Assembly (NCBI RefSeq): GCF_000797495.1
Contig: NZ_JTGN01000003.1
Span: 286,996 to 350,995, forward strand
Source: Robinsoniella peoriensis
Lineage (GTDB): Bacteria > Bacillota > Clostridia > Lachnospirales > Lachnospiraceae
Length of the DNA: 64,000 nt
Reading direction: 5' to 3'
Of this stretch, positions 9,335-17,994 are shown piece by piece. The stretch's first letter is position 1. Each line of letters opens with the position of its first letter. The translations under genes were made by a program, and so were the position numbers. Below the pieces are notes generated by a model. That model had not been told where the DNA came from. It worked only from the letters and a program-made list of their open reading frames with translations, and made no database searches.

Positions 9335-10048
9335 ATGGAGATTATTTGTTACTTATCAAACGGTTACCCAACATTGGAACACAGCTATGAAATGGCAATT
9401 GAATATGCAGATGCCGGATGCGGTATGATTGAAATTGATTTTCCCTCTAGGGATCCGTATCTGGAAGGTGAATACATAGCAGGGAGAATGGCAAAGGCTC
9501 TGGAAGTATGCGACGACTATGACAAATACATGGACAGCATTATAGCAGTGCAAAAAAGGCTTCCTGGTGTCCAGCTGCTGGTATTAGCTTATGAAAATAC
9601 CGTTGAGGAAATCGGCGCCGATAAATTCATCCGTTTCTGTCTCGACAACAATTTAAAAGATATTCTGCTGGTGGGACTAAAGGATAATGCAATTAAAGAC
9701 AAATTTATGGAAGCAGGACTTAGGGTATCCTGCTACGTTCAATACCACATGCTTCCGGAAGAAATTGAGATGGCGAAAAAGTCGAATGGATTTGTCTATA
9801 TGCAGGCGAAACCCACCGGAAATGTCAATCCGAAATATCCATTGCTTTCTGACTGCATAGCGCACCTGCGTGCCTGCGGAATTGAGAGTCCGATCTACTG
9901 TGGTGTAGGCGTACATGCGCCGGAAGACGTGAAAATGGTAAAAGAAGCCGGGGGAGATGCGGCATTTGTGGGAAGTACAATTTTAAAACTCCATGAAGAT
10001 ATTCCGGCACTGAAAGAAATGATTGGTAAGTTTGCGGCACAGTGTTAA
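9335..10048 (+). CDS. TrpA-like TIM-barrel lyase
   Basis: Homologue of the tryptophan synthase alpha chain, 237 aa, without any other trp gene nearby. The motif region IEIDFPSRDPYLEG aligns with the TrpA signature around its two catalytic acids: Glu33 keeps the first, while Glu44 replaces the usual Asp. The TG of AKPTGNVNP and the FVGSTIL phosphate loop are also kept. The fold therefore probably binds a phosphorylated substrate and may do retro-aldol chemistry, but the altered acid and context argue against indole-glycerol-phosphate. It directly follows the iron alcohol dehydrogenase. Confidence 0.8.
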   Translation: MEIICYLSNGYPTLEHSYEMAIEYADAGCGMIEIDFPSRDPYLEGEYIAGRMAKALEVCDDYDKYMDSIIAVQKRLPGVQLLVLAYENTVEEIGADKFIRFCLDNNLKDILLVGLKDNAIKDKFMEAGLRVSCYVQYHMLPEEIEMAKKSNGFVYMQAKPTGNVNPKYPLLSDCIAHLRACGIESPIYCGVGVHAPEDVKMVKEAGGDAAFVGSTILKLHEDIPALKEMIGKFAAQC

Positions 10049-10125
10049 CTGGTTTTGTTTCACAAGTAAAATAGATTGGAATTGCATGCTGCGGCGGCAG
10101 GTCTGGTAAAGGAAAGGAGAGAATT

Positions 10126-10590
10126 ATGAAGCAGGCAGGAACTGCCCAGAGCATTTCGATTATTACTCTGGGAGTGGAAGATGTAGAACGTTCGATTGCA
10201 TTTTATGAAACACTGGGATGGGAGCTTTCTCCGGATTCTGATCCGAAGATGTGTACCTTTATGCTGACCAGCAATATCGTATTGGGATTGGTCCCGTATG
10301 ACTTCCTGGCTAAAGACGCACAACTTCCCGTGTCACCTAAGAAACCATATAATGGGTTCACACTGGCGATAAACGGTTCAGATAAAGAAGAAGTAGATGC
10401 TTTATTTGCGGCGGCCTTGAAAGCGGGAGGAAGTTCACACCAGGAACCACAGTGGAAAGATTGGGGAGGCTATGACGGATATTCCGGTTATTTCCTGGAC
10501 CCTGACGGATATCCATGGGAAGTTGCTTATGCACCATTTTTGCGACTTTCGGAAGATAGAAGGCTGTTACCGAAGACAAAGGGCGAATGA
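10126..10590 (+). CDS. VOC-family (glyoxalase-like) protein
   Basis: Small vicinal-oxygen-chelate protein of 154 aa with two beta-alpha-beta-beta-beta units: the first starts ISIITLGVEDVERSIAFYETLGW, the second ends in YSGYFLDPDGYPWEVAYAP. These proteins bind a divalent metal and act as lyases, isomerases or dioxygenases, or simply bind drugs. It follows the TrpA-like gene by 77 bp with a GGAAAGGAGAG site, and is the last gene of the cluster. Specific function unknown. Confidence 0.8.
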   Translation: MKQAGTAQSISIITLGVEDVERSIAFYETLGWELSPDSDPKMCTFMLTSNIVLGLVPYDFLAKDAQLPVSPKKPYNGFTLAINGSDKEEVDALFAAALKAGGSSHQEPQWKDWGGYDGYSGYFLDPDGYPWEVAYAPFLRLSEDRRLLPKTKGE

Positions 10591-10627
10591 AAATGATATG
10601 TGAAAGAATATAAGTAGCGAAATACAA

Positions 10628-10718
10628 GACCGAAAAACAGAACCGAAGAACAGGGCCGAAAAGCCATTCTGAGATGAATACCGAAAAGCAATACTGAAAA
10701 GCAATACTGAAATGCAGC
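10628..10718 (+). repeat. Seven-unit 13-bp degenerate tandem repeat
   Basis: Seven consecutive 13-bp units resembling GACCGAAAAACAG / ACCGAAAAGCAAT start at 10628, 10641, 10654, 10667, 10680, 10693 and 10706. The fourth unit is the most diverged. The array begins about 38 bp after the VOC stop codon. The period is not a multiple of three and no gene covers it. Confidence 0.75.
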
Positions 10719-10748
10719 TATAAAATTCATCTAATAAAAAAATTATAG

Positions 10749-10790
10749 ATATAGCACGGAATATACGGGTTCTTATATTCCGTGCTATAT
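10749..10790. terminator. 17-bp perfect hairpin after the catabolic cluster
   Basis: A perfect 17-bp stem (10749-10765 with 10774-10790) and an 8-nt loop. On the plus strand it is followed only by a short T-poor stretch, while the minus strand has a clear T run (the A-rich stretch before 10745). It may end transcription of the catabolic cluster, but the polarity is ambiguous. Confidence 0.55.
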
Positions 10791-10857
10791 TTCCTGCATT
10801 CATTTGCTATAATAAAATATTATAAAAATGGATATAAAAATATGTGGAAATTATTGT

Positions 10858-11170
10858 ATGAAGAATATCTATCTTTATGGTCTGAGGCAGAATTCATCTG
10901 TTGGAATGAAACAATATCTTATTTGACACAGTAAGATAATATTATTTACCGGATTTTTTCACTCTATGCAAAGGAGGAAGGACCACATATGAAAATTTAT
11001 ACCAGGCTTTTTCAAAATATTGTGATAATATTTCTAGTCAGTTAAATTTATGCGGGCTTTCCTTAGGGGCAGTGATGGTACTAAATTATAAAAAATACAC
11101 TTCAAATTGGCAGAGTAATTATAAAAAAGGGGTCAGGGATTGTGAAGCAGATAGTTTTAGAACTTCAAAG
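10858..11170 (+). pseudogene. Decayed alpha/beta-hydrolase gene
   Basis: Remnant readable only by switching frames. It starts with MKNIYLYGLRQNSS at 10858, continues in another frame with CWNETISYL, then near 10946-11100 in a third frame gives LPDFFTL, GRTTYENLYQAFSKYC and LCGLSLGAVMVLNY. The G-L-S-L-G nucleophile elbow and the YENLYQAFS segment are typical of small alpha/beta hydrolases. At least two frameshifts and stop codons break it, and the C-terminal half is missing where CRISPR leader 1 begins. It marks the likely insertion scar or old neighbourhood of the CRISPR island. The end coordinate is approximate. Confidence 0.65.
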
Positions 11171-11171
11171 A

Positions 11172-11353
11172 GTAATAAATTTACCAGGCGGTGTATTTGT
11201 GTTTTAGGAATAAAGCCTTATTTTATATAGGAAAATGGGGGAGGATGCGGGGATAGTAAAAAATTTTGTCTTGCTTGGTAAAAAATGAGAAAAACCTTGA
11301 TTTAGTGGGGGTTTTAGGATATAGTGGTAAGAAAGAAGGCGGGAAATGCGTTG
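11172..11353 (+). promoter_or_regulatory. CRISPR leader 1 with promoter
   Basis: AT-rich leader directly before array 1. A promoter TTGATT (11298-11303), 17 bp, TATAGT (11321-11326) lies 27 bp before the first repeat. The leader is homologous to leader 2 (22397-22572): both open with TAATAA(A)TTTACCAGGC, share the promoter, and end GAAATGCGTTG just before the repeat. This sets the transcription direction of array 1 as plus. Confidence 0.8.
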
Positions 11354-13341
11354 GATTAATATCAATATAGGATATATTGAAACCAGAGCCAGACAATCTA
11401 TAAAGTTATGGGCTTTACGATTAATATCAATATAGGATATATTGAAACTATTTGTATAAAAGCAACTCCAATCTATAGGATTAATGATTAATATCAATAT
11501 AGGATATATTGAAACCGGACTTTTAAACTGCTTCGGAATTCTTCGAAGACCGATTAATATCAATATAGGATATATTGAAACTTTAATTTATCAATACTGT
11601 CAAAAGAGTCAACAAGATTAATATCAATATAGGATATATTGAAACTTTGATACGCACGTGTACGGTGATCTGGAGTCTTTGATTAATATCAATATAGGAT
11701 ATATTGAAACTAATGTCCAATCCGGGGAATCCCTCAGAGCGCAGATGATTAATATCAATATAGGATATATTGAAACGACAGTGCGTTGATTGCTATTTTT
11801 GGAAATCTGCGATTAATATCAATATAGGATATATTGAAACCAGGTCATTGAGAAAATTATTGATGATAATGGGGTGATTAATATCAATATAGGATATATT
11901 GAAACATGTACCGGGCAGGCTGCACAGCCATATATGTATCCGATTAATATCAATATAGGATATATTGAAACTCTGTTGGGTCTGAGAACTGCATCTTCGG
12001 ATAGAATGATTAATATCAATATAGGATATATTGAAACGAAATATTCTCTAATATACTTAACAGTTCGTTGCAGATTAATATCAATATAGGATATATTGAA
12101 ACGGCTTGGAATCCCTTGCAACGTCGATCTGTTCCTCGATTAATATCAATATAGGATATATTGAAACTACAGGACGTTTATGTTTCCTATTGTAATTCCC
12201 GCCGATTAATATCAATATAGGATATATTGAAACTGTTTTCCTTCTTTGATGATCCATTCGTCTGAATCGGATTAATATCAATATAGGATATATTGAAACG
12301 CGCTTGAACCGGCTGTGTTGAAAGTAAAAACAGTAGATTAATATCAATATAGGATATATTGAAACGAAGAAGAAGTTTTAGAACTTGCAGATGCTATCCG
12401 ATTAATATCAATATAGGATATATTGAAACTTTTTGGAATTAAGTTCTTGCCAACTTTGGGAAAGATTAATATCAATATAGGATATATTGAAACTAGTCAC
12501 TCACAGGAGTTGGGTAATTTGTAAAATAAGATTAATATCAATATAGGATATATTGAAACTGAAATAGAATCATAGAATTTCCCAGTCTTCCGAGATTAAT
12601 ATCAATATAGGATATATTGAAACTAATATCCAATCCGGGGAATCCCTCAAAGCGCAGTTCGATTAATATCAATATAGGATATATTGAAACAGAACAGGAA
12701 CATAGATATAATTAAGTTCTCCCATAAGATTAATATCAATATAGGATATATTGAAACGGGGCTTGAATTCCCGTATTTAGGGTATGTAAACGATTAATAT
12801 CAATATAGGATATATTGAAACAATTCCTTAAACATATCCTCCACATCTTTCTTAACGATTAATATCAATATAGGATATATTGAAACATTGTAAAATATGT
12901 ACAGTTTAACTCATATCTGAAAGATTAATATCAATATAGGATATATTGAAACTCTGGTCTACCTGGCACGCATAAGTCTCCGTGTGTTGATTAATATCAA
13001 TATAGGATATATTGAAACTAGATAATCGGAAGCATATGTTCATCGTGATATCCGATTAATATCAATATAGGATATATTGAAACAAAATACTCTTGGCAAT
13101 CATGTTTGCTACAAAAGGATTAATATCAATATAGGATATATTGAAACCACAGATGAAATGTTATAATATTCTGACTTTCAACGATTAATATCAATATAGG
13201 ATATATTGAAACATTTCTATACTTGTCTCGTTTCCATTCTCGTCTTGGATTAATATCAATATAGGATATAGTGAAACACGCGAATCATGTAAGGATTGCC
13301 CAGGCAAAATCGATTAATATCAATATAAGATATATTGAAAC
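11354..13341 (+). CRISPR. CRISPR array 1, 31 repeats
   Basis: Thirty-one 30-bp repeats of the form GATTAATATC...ATATTGAAAC at 64-68 bp intervals with spacers of 34-38 nt. Repeats start at 11354, 11419, 11486, 11552 and so on to 13248 and 13312. The last two are slightly altered (TATAGTG at 13248, TATAAGA at 13312), as expected for the trailer end. The 3' ATTGAAAC is the usual 8-nt crRNA handle for type I-B. Spacers at 11711-11746 and 12624-12660 are nearly identical to each other. The new-spacer end is 11354, next to the leader. Confidence 0.99.
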
Positions 13342-13376
13342 GATATGGAGTGAATGCAAAGCATGGATTTAGATAT

Positions 13377-13407
13377 GATTAACACCAAATATATGACATA
13401 TAAAAAC
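13377..13407 (+). repeat. Decayed terminal CRISPR repeat
   Basis: A diverged copy starting GATTAACACC and ending TATAAAAAC sits one spacer length after the last good repeat of array 1. It is probably a dead trailer-end repeat. Confidence 0.6.
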
Positions 13408-13496
13408 AGGAGTATGCACATCCAACCTAATCCACACAGTACAAATTTAAAGAATATAAATCAACAAAAATATTATTCGATAATTTAGTATTTAAT

Positions 13497-13525
13497 TTGA
13501 CAAAATATACCATTTATAATATAAT
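13497..13525 (+). promoter_or_regulatory. Consensus promoter for the cas6-cas5 operon
   Basis: TTGACA (13497-13502), exactly 17 bp, TATAAT (13520-13525): a perfect sigma-A promoter in a very AT-rich stretch. The rest of the 318-bp gap between array 1 and cas6 holds only the decayed repeat and about 130 nt of untranslated leader. Confidence 0.8.
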
Positions 13526-13659
13526 ATTACTGTGAAAAATACACAAATTAACCAAAGAAATTTAAATCATATTGATCTAAAATAATAAACTATTTTTATA
13601 TTAAATTATTAGATCCATATTATTTAGATTTACTTATTAATGGGAGGAGTGAGTTACAA

Positions 13660-14352
13660 TTGTTAGTTTTTGAATACCAGCTGCGGGTACGTCTGTTAGA
13701 AAATATGGACTATGCCAAAGCTACCGGAACAATCGCCTATTTCCTGGATAGTGCGCTTGGAAAAACAGATAAATTTCTGGAATTACATAATAGAAGAGAG
13801 TTTAAATATTATGTTTATGATCTTCCATATCCATGTGAAAAAGATGGAATTTATCAACAGGGTAAGATTTATGTTATGAGGATTCGAACTGTTCGGCAGG
13901 AACTTGCAGAATATTTTTCGAATATACTGAGTCATCATTCGTCAAAAGAAATTGTGGGATTAAATGGCGAAATAAAAATTATTCAGCAGAAAGTATTAGA
14001 AAAAATTTATACTTTAACACCAGTTGTAATAAAGACAGAATATGGTTACTGGCGGGATCAGATGAACGTGCAGGAGTTTGAAAAACGTTTGAAAATTAAT
14101 CTGGTTAAAAAATATAATCAGTTAATGGGTGAAAAATTAGATGAAGATTTTTCGCTTTATGATTATATTGAATTTAAAAATAAGGTGCCGGTGCGTGTGC
14201 CATATAAGGGAATTACTTTGTTAGGTGATAAGGTAAATATGATTGTATCGAAAAATCCTACGGCGCAAAAATTATGGTATATGGCGATAGGAACTGGAAT
14301 AGGAGAGAATAATGCCCGAGGAGCGGGCTTTATTAATTATCGGTATTTGTAA
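13660..14352 (+). CDS. cas6: Cas6 pre-crRNA endonuclease
   Basis: Processes the CRISPR transcript within each repeat to give mature crRNAs, 230 aa. The C-terminal glycine-rich loop of Cas6 is visible (IGTGIGENNARGAGFINYRYL region), following a ferredoxin-like fold. A TTG start at 13660 is preceded by GGGAGGAG about ten bases upstream; the next in-frame Met (residue 16) would remove the first beta strand, so TTG is preferred. First gene of the effector operon, 20 bp before cas8b. The repeat it should cut ends in ATTGAAAC in both arrays. Confidence 0.93.
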   Translation: MLVFEYQLRVRLLENMDYAKATGTIAYFLDSALGKTDKFLELHNRREFKYYVYDLPYPCEKDGIYQQGKIYVMRIRTVRQELAEYFSNILSHHSSKEIVGLNGEIKIIQQKVLEKIYTLTPVVIKTEYGYWRDQMNVQEFEKRLKINLVKKYNQLMGEKLDEDFSLYDYIEFKNKVPVRVPYKGITLLGDKVNMIVSKNPTAQKLWYMAIGTGIGENNARGAGFINYRYL

Positions 14353-14372
14353 CATAGTAAAGGGGTGATCGG

Positions 14373-16157
14373 ATGTTACAGGAAGCTATGGAAGTTTTTC
14401 AGCAAATCCTTCAACAAAAGGGGGATCGGCTGGTACTGGATGAGTATGTTCCTAAGGATGGTACCTATCGGATTATTAAATTGACGGAAGATAGTTATAA
14501 TATCGAGAAGACATTAGATATCCGGTATGATAGAAAAAATGATGAAATAGTAGGAAAAACAGATTCCATTTACAATAAGATATGTTATTTGGATTATTAT
14601 AGTAAACTTTTAGAAATGAATAAGCCAATTGACGCAAAGAAAATTATTCATTCTAACAATTATTTGTCTCTGTGGATGAAAAAGGATAGTGTAAAGGAAG
14701 AAAAATTAACAGAAGAGATAATAGATTCTTATTATGAACTTTTAAAATATCCGGAAATAAAGTATGGGAAGAAATTAAAAGCTAAAGTTTTATATGAAGC
14801 TACAGAGCAAGAACTGGGAAAACCCAATGTTACGCTGATAGAAAAAATTAGAAAATGTGTTGCCGAAAAAGATATTTGGGAAGATATAGATCTGGAACGA
14901 AAAGATTATTTGAAATTCTTTTTTATTGTAGAGGATTGGGAAGAAACGCAGGCTTTATATAAATGCGAGGGAAGCCGTTACTTATTTCCAAATATTTTTA
15001 ATAATAATGATTTTAACGAAGTGGAGTCTGGGGAAATACTGGGGCTTCCAAATGATAATATGGGTATGAACGCAAAGAAACCTTATCTGGCTAACAGGAC
15101 CAGAAAAGTGGCGGTGCCGTATCTTTTAGATAAAAATCAGGCAATTTTGCAGGCCAAATTATTTGATTATTTAATGGGTTTTGCATCGAAAGGAAAGGTT
15201 AATGTATATATTGATGCAGATCATCTGAGAATTCGCGGATATTCGAATACAGAAGAGCCTCAGGGATTGGAAAATGGCTATTTTTTACGTCTGAAAAAAG
15301 GGAAAGAAGTTGAAATTCATCAAGGTGATATTATCAGTAATTATAATACAAACTTACAACCAGTATTTTATTTGAGAAATGGTATTGGGATTCCTGATAA
15401 AACCTTGGAGAAATATGACATACAGTATAATACATCCCATGATATGCTTTGGATGCTGAAGGGACTCATAGATCAAACTTTTTTTGAAAATAAGCTTTCA
15501 AATAATTTCTTTACGGAAGCTAAGGATATTGCAATAACGGACGGAGTGTTAAAGAGGACTCTTTTGGAAAGCAGGGATCGCCTTTTTGCATGGTTTTATA
15601 AAGGATGCAGAGAAAATGTGGAAGAATTGCTTGATAAAATTTCTATGGATTTGATTATAAATGCAATTGGAAACGGAAGAGTGTTTTTGGCACGAAGGCA
15701 ATTTAATTTAAGATGGTCACTGATTGATTATTTTAGCAAAGATAGGGGGATGGAGTTAAGAATGGAGAATGTCAGAAAAATATTATGGGAAAAAATGAAT
15801 TTAAAAGATGATTGGGAATTCATGTCGGGAGACGAGTTTGGCTACGCAGCCGGACAGATGGTTTCTTATCTGATTTCGAAAAGTAAGGCAAATAACAAGC
15901 CATCTTCTTTAGTAAATCCTTATTTAAATGCAAAAAATCATACAGTTATAAAACGCAGATTATTACAGCTTTATAAGAAATATAATTATGATATTTCCCA
16001 CTATCCGGATAATCGGGCTGAAAAAATATTTACTCATATCATGGACTATATGCCTAAGGAAAATGAGTCGCTGAACAAAGAAATGATAGCCGCAGGATTT
16101 ACAGCAGAATTACTTATTTACAATAAGAAAAACCAGGAAGGTGGGGAAGAGTTATGA
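14373..16157 (+). CDS. cas8b: Cas8b large subunit of type I-B Cascade
   Basis: Large effector subunit, 594 aa, identified by position between cas6 and cas7 and by general likeness to the Csh1/Cas8b family (including the NPYLNAKNHTVIKRRLLQLYKKYNYDI region near the C terminus). In type I-B it recognises the PAM and helps recruit Cas3. No small-subunit gene is present as a separate gene; in I-B it is often made from an internal start within cas8b. The stop overlaps the cas7 start by 4 bp (ATGA). The subtype call rests on the Cas8/Cas7/Cas5 set. Confidence 0.85.
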   Translation: MLQEAMEVFQQILQQKGDRLVLDEYVPKDGTYRIIKLTEDSYNIEKTLDIRYDRKNDEIVGKTDSIYNKICYLDYYSKLLEMNKPIDAKKIIHSNNYLSLWMKKDSVKEEKLTEEIIDSYYELLKYPEIKYGKKLKAKVLYEATEQELGKPNVTLIEKIRKCVAEKDIWEDIDLERKDYLKFFFIVEDWEETQALYKCEGSRYLFPNIFNNNDFNEVESGEILGLPNDNMGMNAKKPYLANRTRKVAVPYLLDKNQAILQAKLFDYLMGFASKGKVNVYIDADHLRIRGYSNTEEPQGLENGYFLRLKKGKEVEIHQGDIISNYNTNLQPVFYLRNGIGIPDKTLEKYDIQYNTSHDMLWMLKGLIDQTFFENKLSNNFFTEAKDIAITDGVLKRTLLESRDRLFAWFYKGCRENVEELLDKISMDLIINAIGNGRVFLARRQFNLRWSLIDYFSKDRGMELRMENVRKILWEKMNLKDDWEFMSGDEFGYAAGQMVSYLISKSKANNKPSSLVNPYLNAKNHTVIKRRLLQLYKKYNYDISHYPDNRAEKIFTHIMDYMPKENESLNKEMIAAGFTAELLIYNKKNQEGGEEL

Positions 16158-17101
16158 TGAATAAAAGAGTATATGGTGTTTTGGGAATCGCATCCGTTAT
16201 GGCTAACTGGAATGCTGATTTTTCCGGGTATCCGAAAACTACTTCTGATGGATCTACCTTTGGAAGTGATAAGGCACTAAAATATCCAATGAAAAAGATG
16301 TGGGATAATCAGGGCAAACCTGTGATATATATAAAATCAATGAGGTTTGAGAAAGGTAAAAAGGGAGATGTTTCCTTAATACCAAGAAGTCTGAAAGAAC
16401 GTTATGAGCAGATATTTGATGTGACGGATTTAAAAGATTGTAAAGATATTGAATCTGTACTTCGAAATTTATTTCAAGCGGTAGATGTTAAAAACTTTGG
16501 TGCAACATTTGCAGAATCCGGCAATAATATTTCTATTACTGGTGCTGTTCAAATCGGACAAGGATTTAATAAATACGATGAAACCGATCCCCAGGAGCAG
16601 CCTATCCTTTCTCCATTTCGCGATGCATCCAAAGTCAAGGATGGGGAAGAGGCAAAGAACTCTACCCTTGGAACTAAAATAGTCAGTAATGAGGCTCACT
16701 ATTTCTACCCATTTGTGATCAATCCCCTTGCGTACAAAGAATATGTGGAATTAGGAGTGACGGAAGGGTATACAGAAGAGGATTATCAGAATTTTAAAGA
16801 GACTTCCATCGTTTCTGCCACGGCATTTGCTACCAATGCAAAAGCCGGATGTGATAATGAATTTGCACTTTTTGTAGAAACAGAAGCAGATTTATATCTG
16901 CCATGCTTATCCGAATATATTTCATTTGAAAAAGGTGACGATGAGCAAAATATCATTCGTTTGAATTGTTCTGATTTATTAAATAAAGTGAAGGACAAGG
17001 TTAAATCTGTAGAAATATATTTTAATCCATACACAACGAAGATTGAGGCAGATGTGGAAGGAGCACGGTATTTTAATATCATCACCCGGAAAGAGGTGTG
17101 A
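16154..17101 (+). CDS. cas7: Cas7 (Csh2-type) Cascade backbone subunit
   Basis: Backbone protein that polymerises along the crRNA, 315 aa. The N terminus (KRVYGVLGIASVMANWNADF) and the later SNEAHYFYPFVINP segment are typical of the type I-B Cas7/Csh2 family, including the RNA-recognition-motif core. Translationally coupled to cas8b by an ATGA overlap and followed 1 bp later by cas5. Length is normal. Confidence 0.93.
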   Translation: MMNKRVYGVLGIASVMANWNADFSGYPKTTSDGSTFGSDKALKYPMKKMWDNQGKPVIYIKSMRFEKGKKGDVSLIPRSLKERYEQIFDVTDLKDCKDIESVLRNLFQAVDVKNFGATFAESGNNISITGAVQIGQGFNKYDETDPQEQPILSPFRDASKVKDGEEAKNSTLGTKIVSNEAHYFYPFVINPLAYKEYVELGVTEGYTEEDYQNFKETSIVSATAFATNAKAGCDNEFALFVETEADLYLPCLSEYISFEKGDDEQNIIRLNCSDLLNKVKDKVKSVEIYFNPYTTKIEADVEGARYFNIITRKEV

Positions 17102-17102
17102 T

Positions 17103-17807
17103 ATGGAAATTTTAAAATTCAGGTTAAGAGGTAAAAACGCCTTTTTTAAAGTGCCTGAAGTTAATACCTACTATTATTTTACGTATGGCAATATTCATAA
17201 AGTAGCGCTTTTAGGCATGTTTGGTGCAATTATGGGGTATCAGGGATATGAACACAAATATGACAGGTATCCGGAATTTTATGAAAAATTAAAGGATATT
17301 CAGATCTCGGTAATACCGGAAGGAGAACATGGCTATTTTCAAAAGAAAATTCAGTTTTACAATAATACAGTAGGATATGCTTCTCAGGAAATGGGCGGAA
17401 ATCTAATTGTGAAAGAACAATGGCTGGAGCATCCGGACTGGACAGTCTGCGTCTTGATACAGGATCCGGAAAGTAAGAAATTAGCAGATTTCATGGTAAA
17501 CAGGCGGTGCATTTATACACCTTATCTTGGAAGAAATAATCATCTGGCAGATATCGATGAAGTGGAAATCATAGAGGCGCAGATGATAGAATGCGAGGAA
17601 AAAAAGCTTCATAGCTTAGTGCCTGCAGATGTTGTTGAGTTTGACATGGATGAGATGTCTTTTAAATATGGAGAATATTTGCCGACAGGTTTAAAAGAAG
17701 TGACGAATCTGTATGAGGTTAAAAAATTTATTCTAACGGATGCTGAAATAGTGCAGTGCGAAAAGGATGTTTATCAGATTGGTGACAGAAATATTGTTTT
17801 TTATTAA
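17103..17807 (+). CDS. cas5: Cas5b Cascade subunit
   Basis: Caps the 5' handle of the crRNA in the effector complex, 234 aa. The N-terminal RAMP strand (LKFRLRGKNAFFKVPEVN) and the YGNIHKVALLGMFGAIMGYQGY helix are characteristic of Cas5 of type I-B. The ATG at 17103 directly follows the cas7 stop; a longer reading from 17043 would lie inside cas7. Last gene before a strong terminator at 17895-17939, so the effector genes form their own transcription unit. Confidence 0.92.
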   Translation: MEILKFRLRGKNAFFKVPEVNTYYYFTYGNIHKVALLGMFGAIMGYQGYEHKYDRYPEFYEKLKDIQISVIPEGEHGYFQKKIQFYNNTVGYASQEMGGNLIVKEQWLEHPDWTVCVLIQDPESKKLADFMVNRRCIYTPYLGRNNHLADIDEVEIIEAQMIECEEKKLHSLVPADVVEFDMDEMSFKYGEYLPTGLKEVTNLYEVKKFILTDAEIVQCEKDVYQIGDRNIVFY

Positions 17808-17894
17808 TGAACAAATATTAGTTTTTAGGACATGAAAAACGCTCTAAGTGATTTGGTTAAAGGCATAAATTTAAATTGGTTGCAGGTAAGGAGG

Positions 17895-17939
17895 AAACCG
17901 CAGAATATAGAAGTAACATTCTATATTCTGCGGTTTTTT
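17895..17939 (+). terminator. Strong intrinsic terminator between cas5 and cas3
   Basis: An 18-bp perfect stem (17895-17912 with 17919-17936), 6-nt loop, and a T tract to 17939. It splits the locus into an effector operon (cas6-8-7-5) and a cas3-4-1-2 operon. Confidence 0.9.
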
Positions 17940-17994
17940 GTTAGTAAAATATAGATAACTTAAAGTATAGTCAATAGTAATTAAGGAGGGAATT

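Noticed and set aside
10989..11045. Eighteen-codon ORF with a strong AAAGGAGG-like site near the CRISPR border
   Set aside because: It overlaps, in another frame, the hydrolase remnant (YENLYQAFSKYC), which explains the sequence better.
11819..12347. Open frames inside array 1 giving repeated INIGYIET or VSIYPILILI peptides on both strands
   Set aside because: These are translations of the CRISPR repeats; there are no ribosome sites and the same pattern recurs every repeat.
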